A stretch of 33,630 bases of DNA from an uncultured Ruminococcus sp. GTDB taxonomy: Bacteria > Bacillota > Clostridia > Oscillospirales > Acutalibacteraceae. The position numbers were made by a program, and so were the translations under genes. Positions 1-8,801 of the stretch are shown piece by piece. The stretch covers positions 1 through 33,630 of the forward strand of contig CAJOFK010000012.1 in assembly GCA_905234015.1 (NCBI GenBank). The letters are read 5' to 3'. The notes beneath the pieces are model-generated. The model searched no databases, had not been told where the DNA came from, and saw only the letters and a list, made by a program, of their open reading frames with translations. Positions within the stretch are counted from its first letter, which is position 1; the number at the start of each line of letters is the position of its first letter.

Positions 1-24
1 TAATACCGGGCGTTTCCTATTTAA

Positions 25-3000
25 TTATTTATAATACTTCTCGCCTGTTTTTGAGTTGTGCTCCATAAGCGCGAGGTATTTCTGAATTGCGGTGCAATCC
101 TTAATTGTGATTAGTTCATCTCCGTCAACGTCACAAACAACCTGATACTCGGCACTTATCTCGCTTAATAATGCGGCGTGCTTCTGAATAGCCGTTCCGT
201 CCTTAATGCTGATGAGCTTATCGCCGTTGGCGTCGCCGTAAAGCATAAATTCAGGCTCGGTTGTTTCGGCGGCGGTTGTTGTTTCTGTCGGCGCCGCTGT
301 TGAAGCAGTTTGAGACTCGGAGGGTTTATCGTCGGGATTTGCGGGATAATAAGTACTCTCATTACCCGAAATTACAACGTAATTGTCGTAGTGGCTGAGT
401 ACCGCGTACTCAATCTTAATCGCGGACTTCCAGTCCTCACCCTCGTATACGTTATACGCAAGGTTCGTTACCTTATCTGCGCTGAGCTTATCAACGCTCG
501 CGGTATAAAGATTTACTCCGTCCTTTGAAACGGGAGTCCGAGTCAGCTCGAGCTCAACATACTCGTTTCCGGGATAGCTTGTGTAGGAAACAGTGTATCT
601 GCTCTTAGCCGCTTCCTGCTCCTTAGACGGGAGATAATAGAAGGTATAATACTCGGGAGCTGTTGTCGGCTCGGGCGCCGTGGTGGTCTCGGGCTCTGTA
701 TCGGTTACGGGCTGAGTAGCTGTTTCGGGAGCCGAGGTTGTTTCCTCAACCGTGGTGGGTTCTGTTGCCGCCGTAGTTGTCGGCGCGGCTGTTGCGGGCT
801 GAGTAGTTTCGGTTGCCTCGGTAGTCTGCGGAGCGGTTGTTGCTTCGGTCGGCTTTTCTGTCTCCGTCGGTTTAACCGTTTCCGTAGGCTTGGTCGTTTC
901 GACAGCTGTTGTGGGTTCTGTCGGCTTGGTTGTAGGAGCTTCGGTTGCCGTTGAGGTTTCCGTAACAGTCTCGGTTACTGTAGCCGGCTGAGTTGCGGTA
1001 GTCGGCTCGGTTGTTTCGGAAACGGTAACGGTGGTATAGGGCTTTTCGTCCGTCCAGTATTCAACCAGCCATTTCTGCTTTCCGTCAACCTCTTCCTGCT
1101 TAACCGGGAAGTAGCCGGTTGCTGATTTATCGTATTCGATATCTACGGTCTGCTGTAAGCTTGCTTCGCTTTCGCCGTTAGAGAAGATTATTCTGTCGTA
1201 TTTTGCGTCAAATTCAGCTAAATACTGACTTTCGTTATAATCGTTCTTCTGAGTTTCCGTTAACTGTACTCCCGGCCAGTCAGCGTTTCTGATATTGCTG
1301 TCGGCGCTGTTCCAGGCGTAGAGGTAAACCTTGCCCCAGTTCTGGTTATCGGTAAACATCAGCTTGACCGTCTCGGGCGCGGTTGTTGTTTCGGGCTCCG
1401 TAGCGGTCTCGGGAGCGGTCGTCGTCTCAGGAGGCGCTGTTGTGGTTTCCGGCGCCGTAGCAGTCTCGGGTGCGGTTGTGGTTTCGGGTGCTGTAGAAGT
1501 TTCCGGAGCGGTCGTTACCGGGTCGGTTTCTCCTGATACCGGGGTTCCGCCTGTCAGTACGGTTCTGACGTTAAATCCGGCAGCATTTACTTCAACTACC
1601 TCACCGTTTAAGATATAATTCGTACGGGCGTTAACGTCAACTACCTCGTCGCCGTCATCGTTAATCTTAGTACCGATTCCGTACAGTCCGTCTATATCGA
1701 ATATAATGGTTTCGTCGGTTGAAAGGTCGGAAGAAATGTTGAAATGGAAGGTAAGAAGCATTCCCTCGGTTGTATAATCCGCATAGCTGTAATCGCTCGG
1801 GTTGGGATAGTAAATACAGGAATAATGTCCTTTTGCTGAGTCGTAATTACCCATCAGGTTCATATCCGCGTCCTTCATATTCGCGCCGAGCTCAACGCCT
1901 CTCCTGTTTTTGACTGAAATTACATTTTTATCGTAGTATAAGAATACGGTTCCGTCATACATATACTTGTCGGCTCTTACATAATAAACAAGGTCGACGG
2001 AGTCGCCGGGCATATATCTTCTTGAGAAATCGGGGAATACTCTCTGCATACTCTTTACGGTGATAACATATCCCTCGGGAGCGGTCGTAGTTTCCTCGGC
2101 GGTTGAGGTTTCCTCGGTTGTTTCGGTTTCGCCGGAAGTTGCGGTTTCAACTTCCGAGTTCGTAACATTTTCCGTAGTTTCGGATGTTTCCTCGGAGGAT
2201 GTCGGATTTGTTTCGGGCTCATCGATATACCCTACAACGTTCCATTTTTCTTTTCCGTCAACCGTAATGAGCTCCTTCGGATAATATCCGGTAATGCTTC
2301 TGTAGATTATATCTATAGTCTGCTGGAGATTATCTCCTTCCTCGCCGTTTGAGAAAACAATCCTGTCATAAGCCGAGTCAACATACGCGTAATACATCAT
2401 CTCGCCGTAAGCGTTAAGTCCCTTTGTTTCGGTGAGTTCAACGCCGGGCCAGTCTGCGTTTCTTACGGTATCGTCCCCGCTGTTCCATGCGTAGAGATAT
2501 ACCTTATCCCAGTTCTGGTTGTTGGTAAATAAGAGCGTTGTAATTACGGGAGCCTCTGTTTCGGTTTCGGTAGGCTCAAATGTAGATGATTCTTCTTCTG
2601 TGGAGGTGGTCGGTTCGGTAGTTTCAGGGAGAGTTTCGTCTTCAACCTCAGCTCCGCCTGTAAGCTCCGCTCTTACGCTGAAGCCCGAGGCGTTTTCGGG
2701 TATTACTGCACCGGAATGGATATAGTTAGTTCCGGAATTTACGTCAATTACTTCGTCGCCGTCTTCAATTTTTGTGCCGATTCCGTATAAGCCGTTGATA
2801 TCTAAGTTGATAACCTGGTCAGAAGTAATATCCTGCGAAACATCAAAACGGAAGGTAATAAGGATATCCTCTTCCTTATAATCGGCGTAGCCGTATTTTC
2901 CGCTTCCGGTATATACGAAGGAATAGCGGTTATAATTAGTTTCATAATTTCCGAGTCCGGTCATTGAAGCGTCAAGCGCATTATCACCCATAACCGCGCC

Positions 3001-5718
3001 TTTTTTCTGGCGTATTGAAATTGCGCTGTTATCGAAGTACATATAAACGGTACCGTTATACATATACTCATCGGCTCTTACATAATACACCAAATCGAAG
3101 GAATCTCCGGGCTTATATCTTTTCCTGATATCGGGGAATCTGCCCTGAGCGTTTTTAACGGTGATTTTATAACCGTCCTTATGGGTTGTCGGTTCGGTTG
3201 TAACAATTTCCGTATCGCTCTCGGGTTCAGTTGTTGTTTCGGTTATTGTTTCGGATGAAGCGGGAGCGGTTTCGGTAAAGGGCTCTACTCTCCACTTTTC
3301 TTTTCCGTCATCGGTAACTTTTTCTACCGGGAAGTAACCTGTTACGTTATTTTCGTAGGCGATATCGACCGTCTGCTGAAGGTTATCGCCCTGCTCGCCG
3401 TTTGAGAAAATGATACGGTCAAATCTCGATTCAATCTGCGCTTCATAACGGGGTTCGTTATAAGAGTTTACGTCTTTTACGGAGAGCTCTGCTCCGGGCC
3501 AGGCCGCGTTTCTTATATTATCGTCCGCGCTGTTCCAAGCGTAAACGTATACCTTATCCCAGTTCTGATTATTTGTGAAAAGAAGGGATGTAATCTCATA
3601 TGTTGCGGGAGCTGTAGTAGTTTCCGGAACAGTTGTTGCGGGGGCCGTCGTTGTATTCGGAGCAGTAGTCGTATACGGTGCGGATGTCGGCGCAGAGTAA
3701 GGCGCTGTGGTTGTGTCGGGCGCAGTGGTCGTATACGGAGCTGTCGTTGTATACGGTGATGTTGTTGTATAGGGTGCGGTAGTTGTATTCGGGAGGGTTG
3801 AGGGGATTGTCGTTTCAGCCGCTTCGGTTGCGGTAGTTGACTGAGTTTCCGGCAGGGTTGTTTCGCTTGCCGAAGTTTCAGACTCAACCTCCGTGCCGCC
3901 GGTAAGCTCCGCTCTGATGCTGAAGCCCGAGGCGTTCGCGGCTATTACCTCACCGGAGTGGATATATTTAGTTCCGGCGTTTACATCAATTACTTCGTCG
4001 CCGTCCTCTATCTTCGTGCCGATTCCGTACAAGCCGTCGATATCGAAGTTGATAACCTGATCGGAGGAAATATTCTGCGAAACATCAAAACGGAAGGTAA
4101 CGAGTACAGCCTCTTCCTTATAGTCCGCGTAGCCGTACTTTCCGCTTCCGGTATACGCGAACGCATATCTGCCGTAATTTGTTTCATAGTTTCCGAGTCC
4201 GCCCATAGAAGCTTCCGCGGCGTTATCTCCCATAACCGTTCCGTTTTTCTTTTTTACGGAAATCGCGTTATTATCGAAATACAGGAAAACTTCGCCGTTA
4301 TACATATATTCGTCGGCTCTTACATAGTAATTGAGATTAAAGGAATCGCCGGGCTTATATCTTTTTGATACGTCGGGGAATCTGCCCTGAACATTTTTTA
4401 CGGTAATTTTATAGCCGTCCTTATGGGTTGTGGGCTCGGTTGTGGTTTCCTCCGAAGTATATTGCTCGGACTCAATAAACGGGTTAACTTCCCATTTATC
4501 TTTTCCGTCTATGTTTACGATTTGAATCGGATAATAGCCTTTTACGGAATTGCTGTAGGCGATATCGACCGTCTGCTGAAGGTTATCGCCCTGCTCGCCG
4601 TTTGAGAAAATGATACGGTCGAATCTCGACTCAATCTGAGCCTCATATCGGGGCTCGTTATAGTCGTTTATATCCTTAACGGAGAGCTCTACTCCGGGCC
4701 AGTAATCATTTCTTATATTATCGTCCGCGCTGTTCCAAGCGTAAACGTAAACCTTATCCCAGTTCTGATTGTTTGTGAAAAGAAGAGTTGTGGTTTCGTA
4801 TGTTACGGGAGCTGTAGTAGTTTCCGGAACAGTTGTTGCGGGGGCCGTCGTTGTATTCGGTGCGGTAGTCGTATACGGTGCGGATGTCGGCACAGAGTAA
4901 GGCGCTGTTGTTGTATTAGGCGCAGTAGTCGTATACGGAGCAGTGGTTGTGTAGGGTGCGGTTGTTGTATTCGGGAGGGTTGCAGGACTTGTCGTTTCAG
5001 CCGCTTCGGTTGCGGTAGTTGCCTGAGTTTCCGGTAAGGTTGTTTCGGGTTCGGCTGTTGTGGGGGGAATCGTGGTTTCCGGTTCAATCTCCGTGCCGCC
5101 GGTGAGCGCCGTTCTGACGCTGAAGCCTGCGGCGTTTCCGGGAACGACTGAGCCGTTCTTAATATATTCTACCTTAGCGTCGAGGTCTACCTCTCCCTCG
5201 GGGTCGTTGCCGACCGTACCGATTCCGTACAGGCCGTCGATATCAAAGGTAATAACCTGGTCGGAGGTAATATCGTTCGCAAGCGTGAAATGGTATGTAA
5301 CTAAAATACCCTCGGTGCGGTAATCTCCGTAGCTGTAAATACCGTTCGGTGAATAAATACAGGAATAACGGTTGTTCGTGTCGTCGTAGTTAACCAGAAG
5401 GTTGCTTCCCGCTTCTTTCATCTTCTCGCCGAATTCGGCGCCGTTTCTTGCCGGGATTGAAAGCGCGTTTTTGTTATAGTACATATAAACAGTACCGTTA
5501 TACATAAACTTATCCGCTCTGACATAATAATTCAGGTCAAAGCTTTCGCCGGGCTGATAATACTTTGAAACGCTTTCAAAAGCATTCTGCGCGCTTTCGA
5601 CCGTAACCTTATAACCGTCGTTCGTTGCAAATGCCGGGAACGGCGCGGCGGAAATCATTGTTGTACATAATAAAATAAACGATATAAATATAGCGAGGGG
5701 GTTTTTTATTGTTTTCAT
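25..5718 (-). CDS. Large secreted dockerin protein with four alternating cohesin-like and CBM26-like (starch-binding) modules, Thr/Pro-rich linkers and a C-terminal dockerin
   Basis: ORF 25..5763. Preferred start is the ATG at 5718 (MKTIKNPLAIFISFILLCTT...), preceded by GGGAGGATAAAAAA. Signal peptide present. Repeats of LLFTNNQNWDKVYVYAWNS..WPG..IIFSNG..QQT.DI are CBM26-like. C-terminal DANGDKLISIKDGTAIQKHAALL / DVDGDELITIKDCTAIQKYLALM is a duplicated dockerin Ca-binding motif. Confidence 0.85.
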   Translation of the reverse strand: MKTIKNPLAIFISFILLCTTMISAAPFPAFATNDGYKVTVESAQNAFESVSKYYQPGESFDLNYYVRADKFMYNGTVYMYYNKNALSIPARNGAEFGEKMKEAGSNLLVNYDDTNNRYSCIYSPNGIYSYGDYRTEGILVTYHFTLANDITSDQVITFDIDGLYGIGTVGNDPEGEVDLDAKVEYIKNGSVVPGNAAGFSVRTALTGGTEIEPETTIPPTTAEPETTLPETQATTATEAAETTSPATLPNTTTAPYTTTAPYTTTAPNTTTAPYSVPTSAPYTTTAPNTTTAPATTVPETTTAPVTYETTTLLFTNNQNWDKVYVYAWNSADDNIRNDYWPGVELSVKDINDYNEPRYEAQIESRFDRIIFSNGEQGDNLQQTVDIAYSNSVKGYYPIQIVNIDGKDKWEVNPFIESEQYTSEETTTEPTTHKDGYKITVKNVQGRFPDVSKRYKPGDSFNLNYYVRADEYMYNGEVFLYFDNNAISVKKKNGTVMGDNAAEASMGGLGNYETNYGRYAFAYTGSGKYGYADYKEEAVLVTFRFDVSQNISSDQVINFDIDGLYGIGTKIEDGDEVIDVNAGTKYIHSGEVIAANASGFSIRAELTGGTEVESETSASETTLPETQSTTATEAAETTIPSTLPNTTTAPYTTTSPYTTTAPYTTTAPDTTTAPYSAPTSAPYTTTAPNTTTAPATTVPETTTAPATYEITSLLFTNNQNWDKVYVYAWNSADDNIRNAAWPGAELSVKDVNSYNEPRYEAQIESRFDRIIFSNGEQGDNLQQTVDIAYENNVTGYFPVEKVTDDGKEKWRVEPFTETAPASSETITETTTEPESDTEIVTTEPTTHKDGYKITVKNAQGRFPDIRKRYKPGDSFDLVYYVRADEYMYNGTVYMYFDNSAISIRQKKGAVMGDNALDASMTGLGNYETNYNRYSFVYTGSGKYGYADYKEEDILITFRFDVSQDITSDQVINLDINGLYGIGTKIEDGDEVIDVNSGTNYIHSGAVIPENASGFSVRAELTGGAEVEDETLPETTEPTTSTEEESSTFEPTETETEAPVITTLLFTNNQNWDKVYLYAWNSGDDTVRNADWPGVELTETKGLNAYGEMMYYAYVDSAYDRIVFSNGEEGDNLQQTIDIIYRSITGYYPKELITVDGKEKWNVVGYIDEPETNPTSSEETSETTENVTNSEVETATSGETETTEETSTAEETTTAPEGYVITVKSMQRVFPDFSRRYMPGDSVDLVYYVRADKYMYDGTVFLYYDKNVISVKNRRGVELGANMKDADMNLMGNYDSAKGHYSCIYYPNPSDYSYADYTTEGMLLTFHFNISSDLSTDETIIFDIDGLYGIGTKINDDGDEVVDVNARTNYILNGEVVEVNAAGFNVRTVLTGGTPVSGETDPVTTAPETSTAPETTTAPETATAPETTTAPPETTTAPETATEPETTTAPETVKLMFTDNQNWGKVYLYAWNSADSNIRNADWPGVQLTETQKNDYNESQYLAEFDAKYDRIIFSNGESEASLQQTVDIEYDKSATGYFPVKQEEVDGKQKWLVEYWTDEKPYTTVTVSETTEPTTATQPATVTETVTETSTATEAPTTKPTEPTTAVETTKPTETVKPTETEKPTEATTAPQTTEATETTQPATAAPTTTAATEPTTVEETTSAPETATQPVTDTEPETTTAPEPTTAPEYYTFYYLPSKEQEAAKSRYTVSYTSYPGNEYVELELTRTPVSKDGVNLYTASVDKLSADKVTNLAYNVYEGEDWKSAIKIEYAVLSHYDNYVVISGNESTYYPANPDDKPSESQTASTAAPTETTTAAETTEPEFMLYGDANGDKLISIKDGTAIQKHAALLSEISAEYQVVCDVDGDELITIKDCTAIQKYLALMEHNSKTGEKYYK
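61..246 (-). other. Dockerin domain (two Ca-binding repeats) at the C-terminus of the large secreted protein
   Basis: Two DxNxD/DxDxD...D loops each followed by TAIQK[HY]xALx. Confidence 0.85.
1050..5640 (-). repeat. Four-copy intragenic tandem repeat: [~170-aa cohesin-like module - linker - CBM26-like module]
   Basis: The conserved motif gattccgta..gccgt.gatatc (encoding DIDGLYGIG) occurs at 1675, 2779, 4021 and 5221, so unit spacings are ~1104, 1242 and 1200 nt. Copies at 3361-3420 and 4561-4620 are identical over 60 nt. Confidence 0.9.
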
Positions 5719-5754
5719 TTTTTTATCCTCCCGGTTATTTTTCCTTGTCCTTTC

Positions 5755-5783
5755 ATTGTACAATATATGCCAATAATTGTAAA
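5755..5783 (-). promoter_or_regulatory. Sigma70/SigA-type promoter for the dockerin protein gene
   Basis: Minus strand TTTACA-17 nt-TACAAT, ~40 nt upstream of the ATG at 5718. Confidence 0.6.
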
Positions 5784-5835
5784 CAGCTTTTTATATATTT
5801 CACCCTTTTAAAACGCACATTTTTATAATAAACAA

Positions 5836-5879
5836 GCCTTTTCCCGTTACGGAAAAAGGAGCGGCTCGTATGAGCCGCC
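5836..5879. terminator. Double stem-loop downstream of the 912-aa gene
   Basis: CCTTTTCCC-GTTAC-GGAAAAAGG followed by GCGGCTC-GTAT-GAGCCGC in the intergenic region. Confidence 0.55.
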
Positions 5880-5897
5880 CCGCATAGTTAAAATATA

Positions 5898-8609
5898 TTA
5901 TTTTACCGTTACCTTTATCTTGCTGTAAAGTCCGTTCTGAGCATAAACGTAGATATACGCCGTGCCCTTCTTTTTAGCGGTAATCTTACCCTTTCCGCTG
6001 ACCTTCGCAATCTTTTTATTAGTGCTTTCGTACTTGATATTGCGGTGGCGTCTTACTGTCTTTGACTTTGACTTCGGATTCTGTTTAGCGGAAATCTGAT
6101 AGGTCTTTCCCTTATTTAAGGAAACGCTTTTGCTGTTAACGGTTACGGATTTATCGTTGCCGTTTTTACCGCCGGTTGTTACGATATGAACGTTCTTTGA
6201 GGATGTAACAGCCTTCTTATTCTTATCGAGAGCTACAACCATATATTTATAGTATGTACCCTTCTTAAGCTTCTTCTGAGTATAGGAGTTTCCTTTTAAG
6301 GTCTTAATCTTCTTAAACGGAGGTACCTCGCCCTTCTTTGTACCGCACTTTGAACCGTAGAGTACATAATACTTGGCACCCTTAACCTTATTCCACTGAA
6401 CGGTAATAGCTTTGTTGTTAACCTTCTTCTGTCTTAAGCAGAGCAGGTTGAATATACTTCCCTTAACATCATCTTCGGTTTTCTGCTTGGTAACGAATTT
6501 ATCAACCTGTTTCTCGGAAACGCCCTTCTTGATTTCATCAATCGGAGCCTTATCGTCAGCATCGCCACCGCCGATTGCGTCATCGGACGGCCTGTTAGTC
6601 GCAGGCTGAGAATCGGAAGCCTTCTCGCCGGGATCGCTTGTAGCCGGAACGGTTGTCGCGTTGGGATCGCTTGTAGCCGGAGCGGTTGTGGCGTTCGGAT
6701 CACTTGTTGCCGGAGCGGTAGTCGCGTTCGGGTCAACGGTTGTATAAGGAATAGTCGGAACCTCGGGAAGTACGGGATAGAGAGTTGTAGCTTCCGTGTT
6801 TCCTGCCGCCGTAGTATTTTCGGCTGCGTCGGTTGTTGTCTCAGAGGTATCACGGGTGGGGTCGGTATTACCCTCGGCGCCTGTAGTAGTTTCGGTCGCG
6901 TCGGTAGCAGCTTCTGCGGAAGTGTCGCGGGTGGGGTCTGAGTTCTCCGAAGGCTCGGTGGTACCCTCGGGCATTGTGCCGCCTGTTACATCCTGTCCGC
7001 CCTGCATATCCTGAGTGGCGGAGCTGTATTCCTCGCTTCCTGTTTCGTTTCCGCCGGAAACAATCTGCTGGCTGACTCTTATATAATCGGGATGCTCGTA
7101 GAACCAGTTATAATAACCTGCAACCTGATCCATAACAGGAGTAATCATATCAAGACCGTAGTTTGAAGGTCCGTACAGAATATAATACTCCTTACCGTCG
7201 ATTGTAATAGTATCATTCTCATCATAGTCGTAAATATCGGCCTGAGGTCTTCCAGAATCATCTGGTTCTTTCATTTCAACCGCGTGTAAACCGATTCCGC
7301 CTTCTCCCGTATGCTCGTATTTATCATACTCGCCGGTAACCAGTTCCTGAATATAGAAAGGCCTTTTCTCTTCTTTATATCTGTAATGTAAGCCTATCGT
7401 TTCAAAGTTGTTGCCGTTGAATTCTTTAAAGCCGGCAACAGGTGTAATTTCATATCTCTGAGTCTGATCATTATACACTATGGGATAGGCTTTTCCCATA
7501 TAGAATTCTCTTTCTTCCGCTGATAAAGCATCAAGATCTACGTCCGTTACATACATAAGGCCGTCATCATCATTATCAACGACATATCCTTCTTTCTTTT
7601 CCATTTCGCCGGATGCGTCGTCGTAAGCATAGTACTCTATCGTTTCTTTTTCACTTCCGGGCTGAGTCACAAAGAAGTAACCCTCTTCATTCAAATCAAT
7701 CTCACTCATCGGGGATGCGCTGAAGGTTGGATCGGGAATAAATCCGCCGAGTTTTTCGTTGTAGACGAATTTTTCTACCTGGAACATTTCTCTGTAAAAG
7801 CCTTTTCTTCCTGTATCGGGATCTGTTGTGTCGCCGTTTTCATCTTCAACAAAACCCATTCCGAGAGAAACCGCCGCGAATTGATTATTCATTCCCGCGG
7901 TAGTGCCGGGCTGCTGATTAACAACGCCCAGCTCATAGCCGTGTTCTACGCGGTCGCCTAAACGTGCTCCGGGAATCTTTACCTGGACTTCATCGGAGTC
8001 CTGCCATCCGTCAAATTCGGTAATCGGGGTATCTCCGTCGGAGAAAAGAGTATTTTTATCGGGATGATTAACATCCATAAATGTAATCGCGCTTTCGCAG
8101 CTTAAGAATTTTACGGTATTAACGCTTGCGTCAACATGGAGAGTAAAGTCAGCCGTATCTCCTCTGAGAGTCAGCGCAGATGAGTGTTCTCTTGTCGGAT
8201 TAATGGTGATTTTTCCTGTGCCGGTAAATGTTATCTTGCAGTCATAAGCTTCGCCCCGCGCAAGAAGTCTTGATAAAACTACGTCTCCGACAACATTAAT
8301 TTTAAAGTCCTCGCCCATCATATTAAGCTCAAGGCGGAGGTCGGAACGGTTAAAATCAGTGAGAGTAAGCGTGTTTGTATCTTTATCGTAGGTTGCGCCC
8401 TCTAAAATATCGTTCGACGCGGTATTATCCGCAAATACAGGATAAGTCTGCGGAGTATCAAGCATCGGGTCGTCCTCAATAAAGTAGATTGAGGCTCTGT
8501 AGCCGAATTCATCCTGCTTATCGCTGGGGCCGTTGCCCGCGTTTGCGGTGATGGTAAATAATGACAGCATCATCATTATTGCCAGAATAACAGATATAGT
8601 TTTTTTCAT
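5898..8609 (-). CDS. Secreted multidomain protein: beta-helix-like N-terminal region, Thr/Pro linker, FN3-like and C-terminal Big_2 (bacterial Ig-like group 2) domains
   Basis: ORF 5898..8636. Signal peptide MKKTISVILAIMMMLSLFTITANA suggests a start at 8609 (an ATG at 8621 is also possible). Linker repeats PNATTAPATSD. C-terminus KSVSLNKGKTYQISAK...YESTNKKIAKVSGKGKITAKKKGTAYIYVYA is Big_2-like. Confidence 0.75.
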   Translation of the reverse strand: MKKTISVILAIMMMLSLFTITANAGNGPSDKQDEFGYRASIYFIEDDPMLDTPQTYPVFADNTASNDILEGATYDKDTNTLTLTDFNRSDLRLELNMMGEDFKINVVGDVVLSRLLARGEAYDCKITFTGTGKITINPTREHSSALTLRGDTADFTLHVDASVNTVKFLSCESAITFMDVNHPDKNTLFSDGDTPITEFDGWQDSDEVQVKIPGARLGDRVEHGYELGVVNQQPGTTAGMNNQFAAVSLGMGFVEDENGDTTDPDTGRKGFYREMFQVEKFVYNEKLGGFIPDPTFSASPMSEIDLNEEGYFFVTQPGSEKETIEYYAYDDASGEMEKKEGYVVDNDDDGLMYVTDVDLDALSAEEREFYMGKAYPIVYNDQTQRYEITPVAGFKEFNGNNFETIGLHYRYKEEKRPFYIQELVTGEYDKYEHTGEGGIGLHAVEMKEPDDSGRPQADIYDYDENDTITIDGKEYYILYGPSNYGLDMITPVMDQVAGYYNWFYEHPDYIRVSQQIVSGGNETGSEEYSSATQDMQGGQDVTGGTMPEGTTEPSENSDPTRDTSAEAATDATETTTGAEGNTDPTRDTSETTTDAAENTTAAGNTEATTLYPVLPEVPTIPYTTVDPNATTAPATSDPNATTAPATSDPNATTVPATSDPGEKASDSQPATNRPSDDAIGGGDADDKAPIDEIKKGVSEKQVDKFVTKQKTEDDVKGSIFNLLCLRQKKVNNKAITVQWNKVKGAKYYVLYGSKCGTKKGEVPPFKKIKTLKGNSYTQKKLKKGTYYKYMVVALDKNKKAVTSSKNVHIVTTGGKNGNDKSVTVNSKSVSLNKGKTYQISAKQNPKSKSKTVRRHRNIKYESTNKKIAKVSGKGKITAKKKGTAYIYVYAQNGLYSKIKVTVK

Positions 8610-8612
8610 AGC

Positions 8613-8697
8613 AAATTCCATAGCCTTTCTGCCCACAAATGTTATTAACGTTTTCCTTACGCTCTTATCGTGGGCAGATAAGGCGTAAATGGAATTT
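8613..8697. repeat. Long interrupted inverted repeat (23 bp paired) overlapping the start region of the 912-aa gene
   Basis: AAATTCCAT(8613-8621)/ATGGAATTT(8689-8697); GCCTT(8623-8627)/AAGGC(8680-8684); TCTGCCCAC(8628-8636)/GTGGGCAGA(8670-8678). Confidence 0.9.
8657..8688. repeat. Nested hairpin TTACGC-t-CTTATC / GATAAGGCGTAA with 7-nt loop
   Basis: 12 bp with one bulged nt; loop GTGGGCA (8670-8676) is the exact complement of TGCCCAC at 8630-8636. Confidence 0.9.
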
Positions 8698-8704
8698 CAG
8701 CCAT

Positions 8705-8734
8705 CGCTCGTTGCCGCCTGCGGCAAACTGAGCG
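8705..8734. repeat. GC-rich hairpin CGCTC-g-TTGCCGC-ct-GCGGCAA-act-GAGCG
   Basis: Direct complementarity, 5+7 bp. Confidence 0.85.
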
Positions 8735-8749
8735 GGCAATACATTTATA

Positions 8750-8775
8750 GATTAGTGTGAAAGTTCACACTAATC
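8750..8775. repeat. Near-perfect palindrome GATTAGTGTGAA-AG-TTCACACTAATC
   Basis: 12-bp arms, 2-nt centre. Confidence 0.9.
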
Positions 8776-8801
8776 TCTCCCTCCTATGTCTTTAGACTCT
8801 T

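Noticed and set aside
1370-1530. Dense short GAAAC/GGTTGT-type repeats resembling an array
   Set aside because: Codon-level repeats encoding ETTTAPETATAP linkers, with no constant repeat plus unique spacer; not CRISPR.
3513-3887. Pro/Arg/Gln-rich minus-strand ORF, and the similar one at 4803-5087
   Set aside because: Out-of-frame reading of the Thr/Pro linker repeats.
3958-4368. 136-aa plus-strand ORF within the dockerin gene
   Set aside because: Antisense to a repeated coding module; no independent support.
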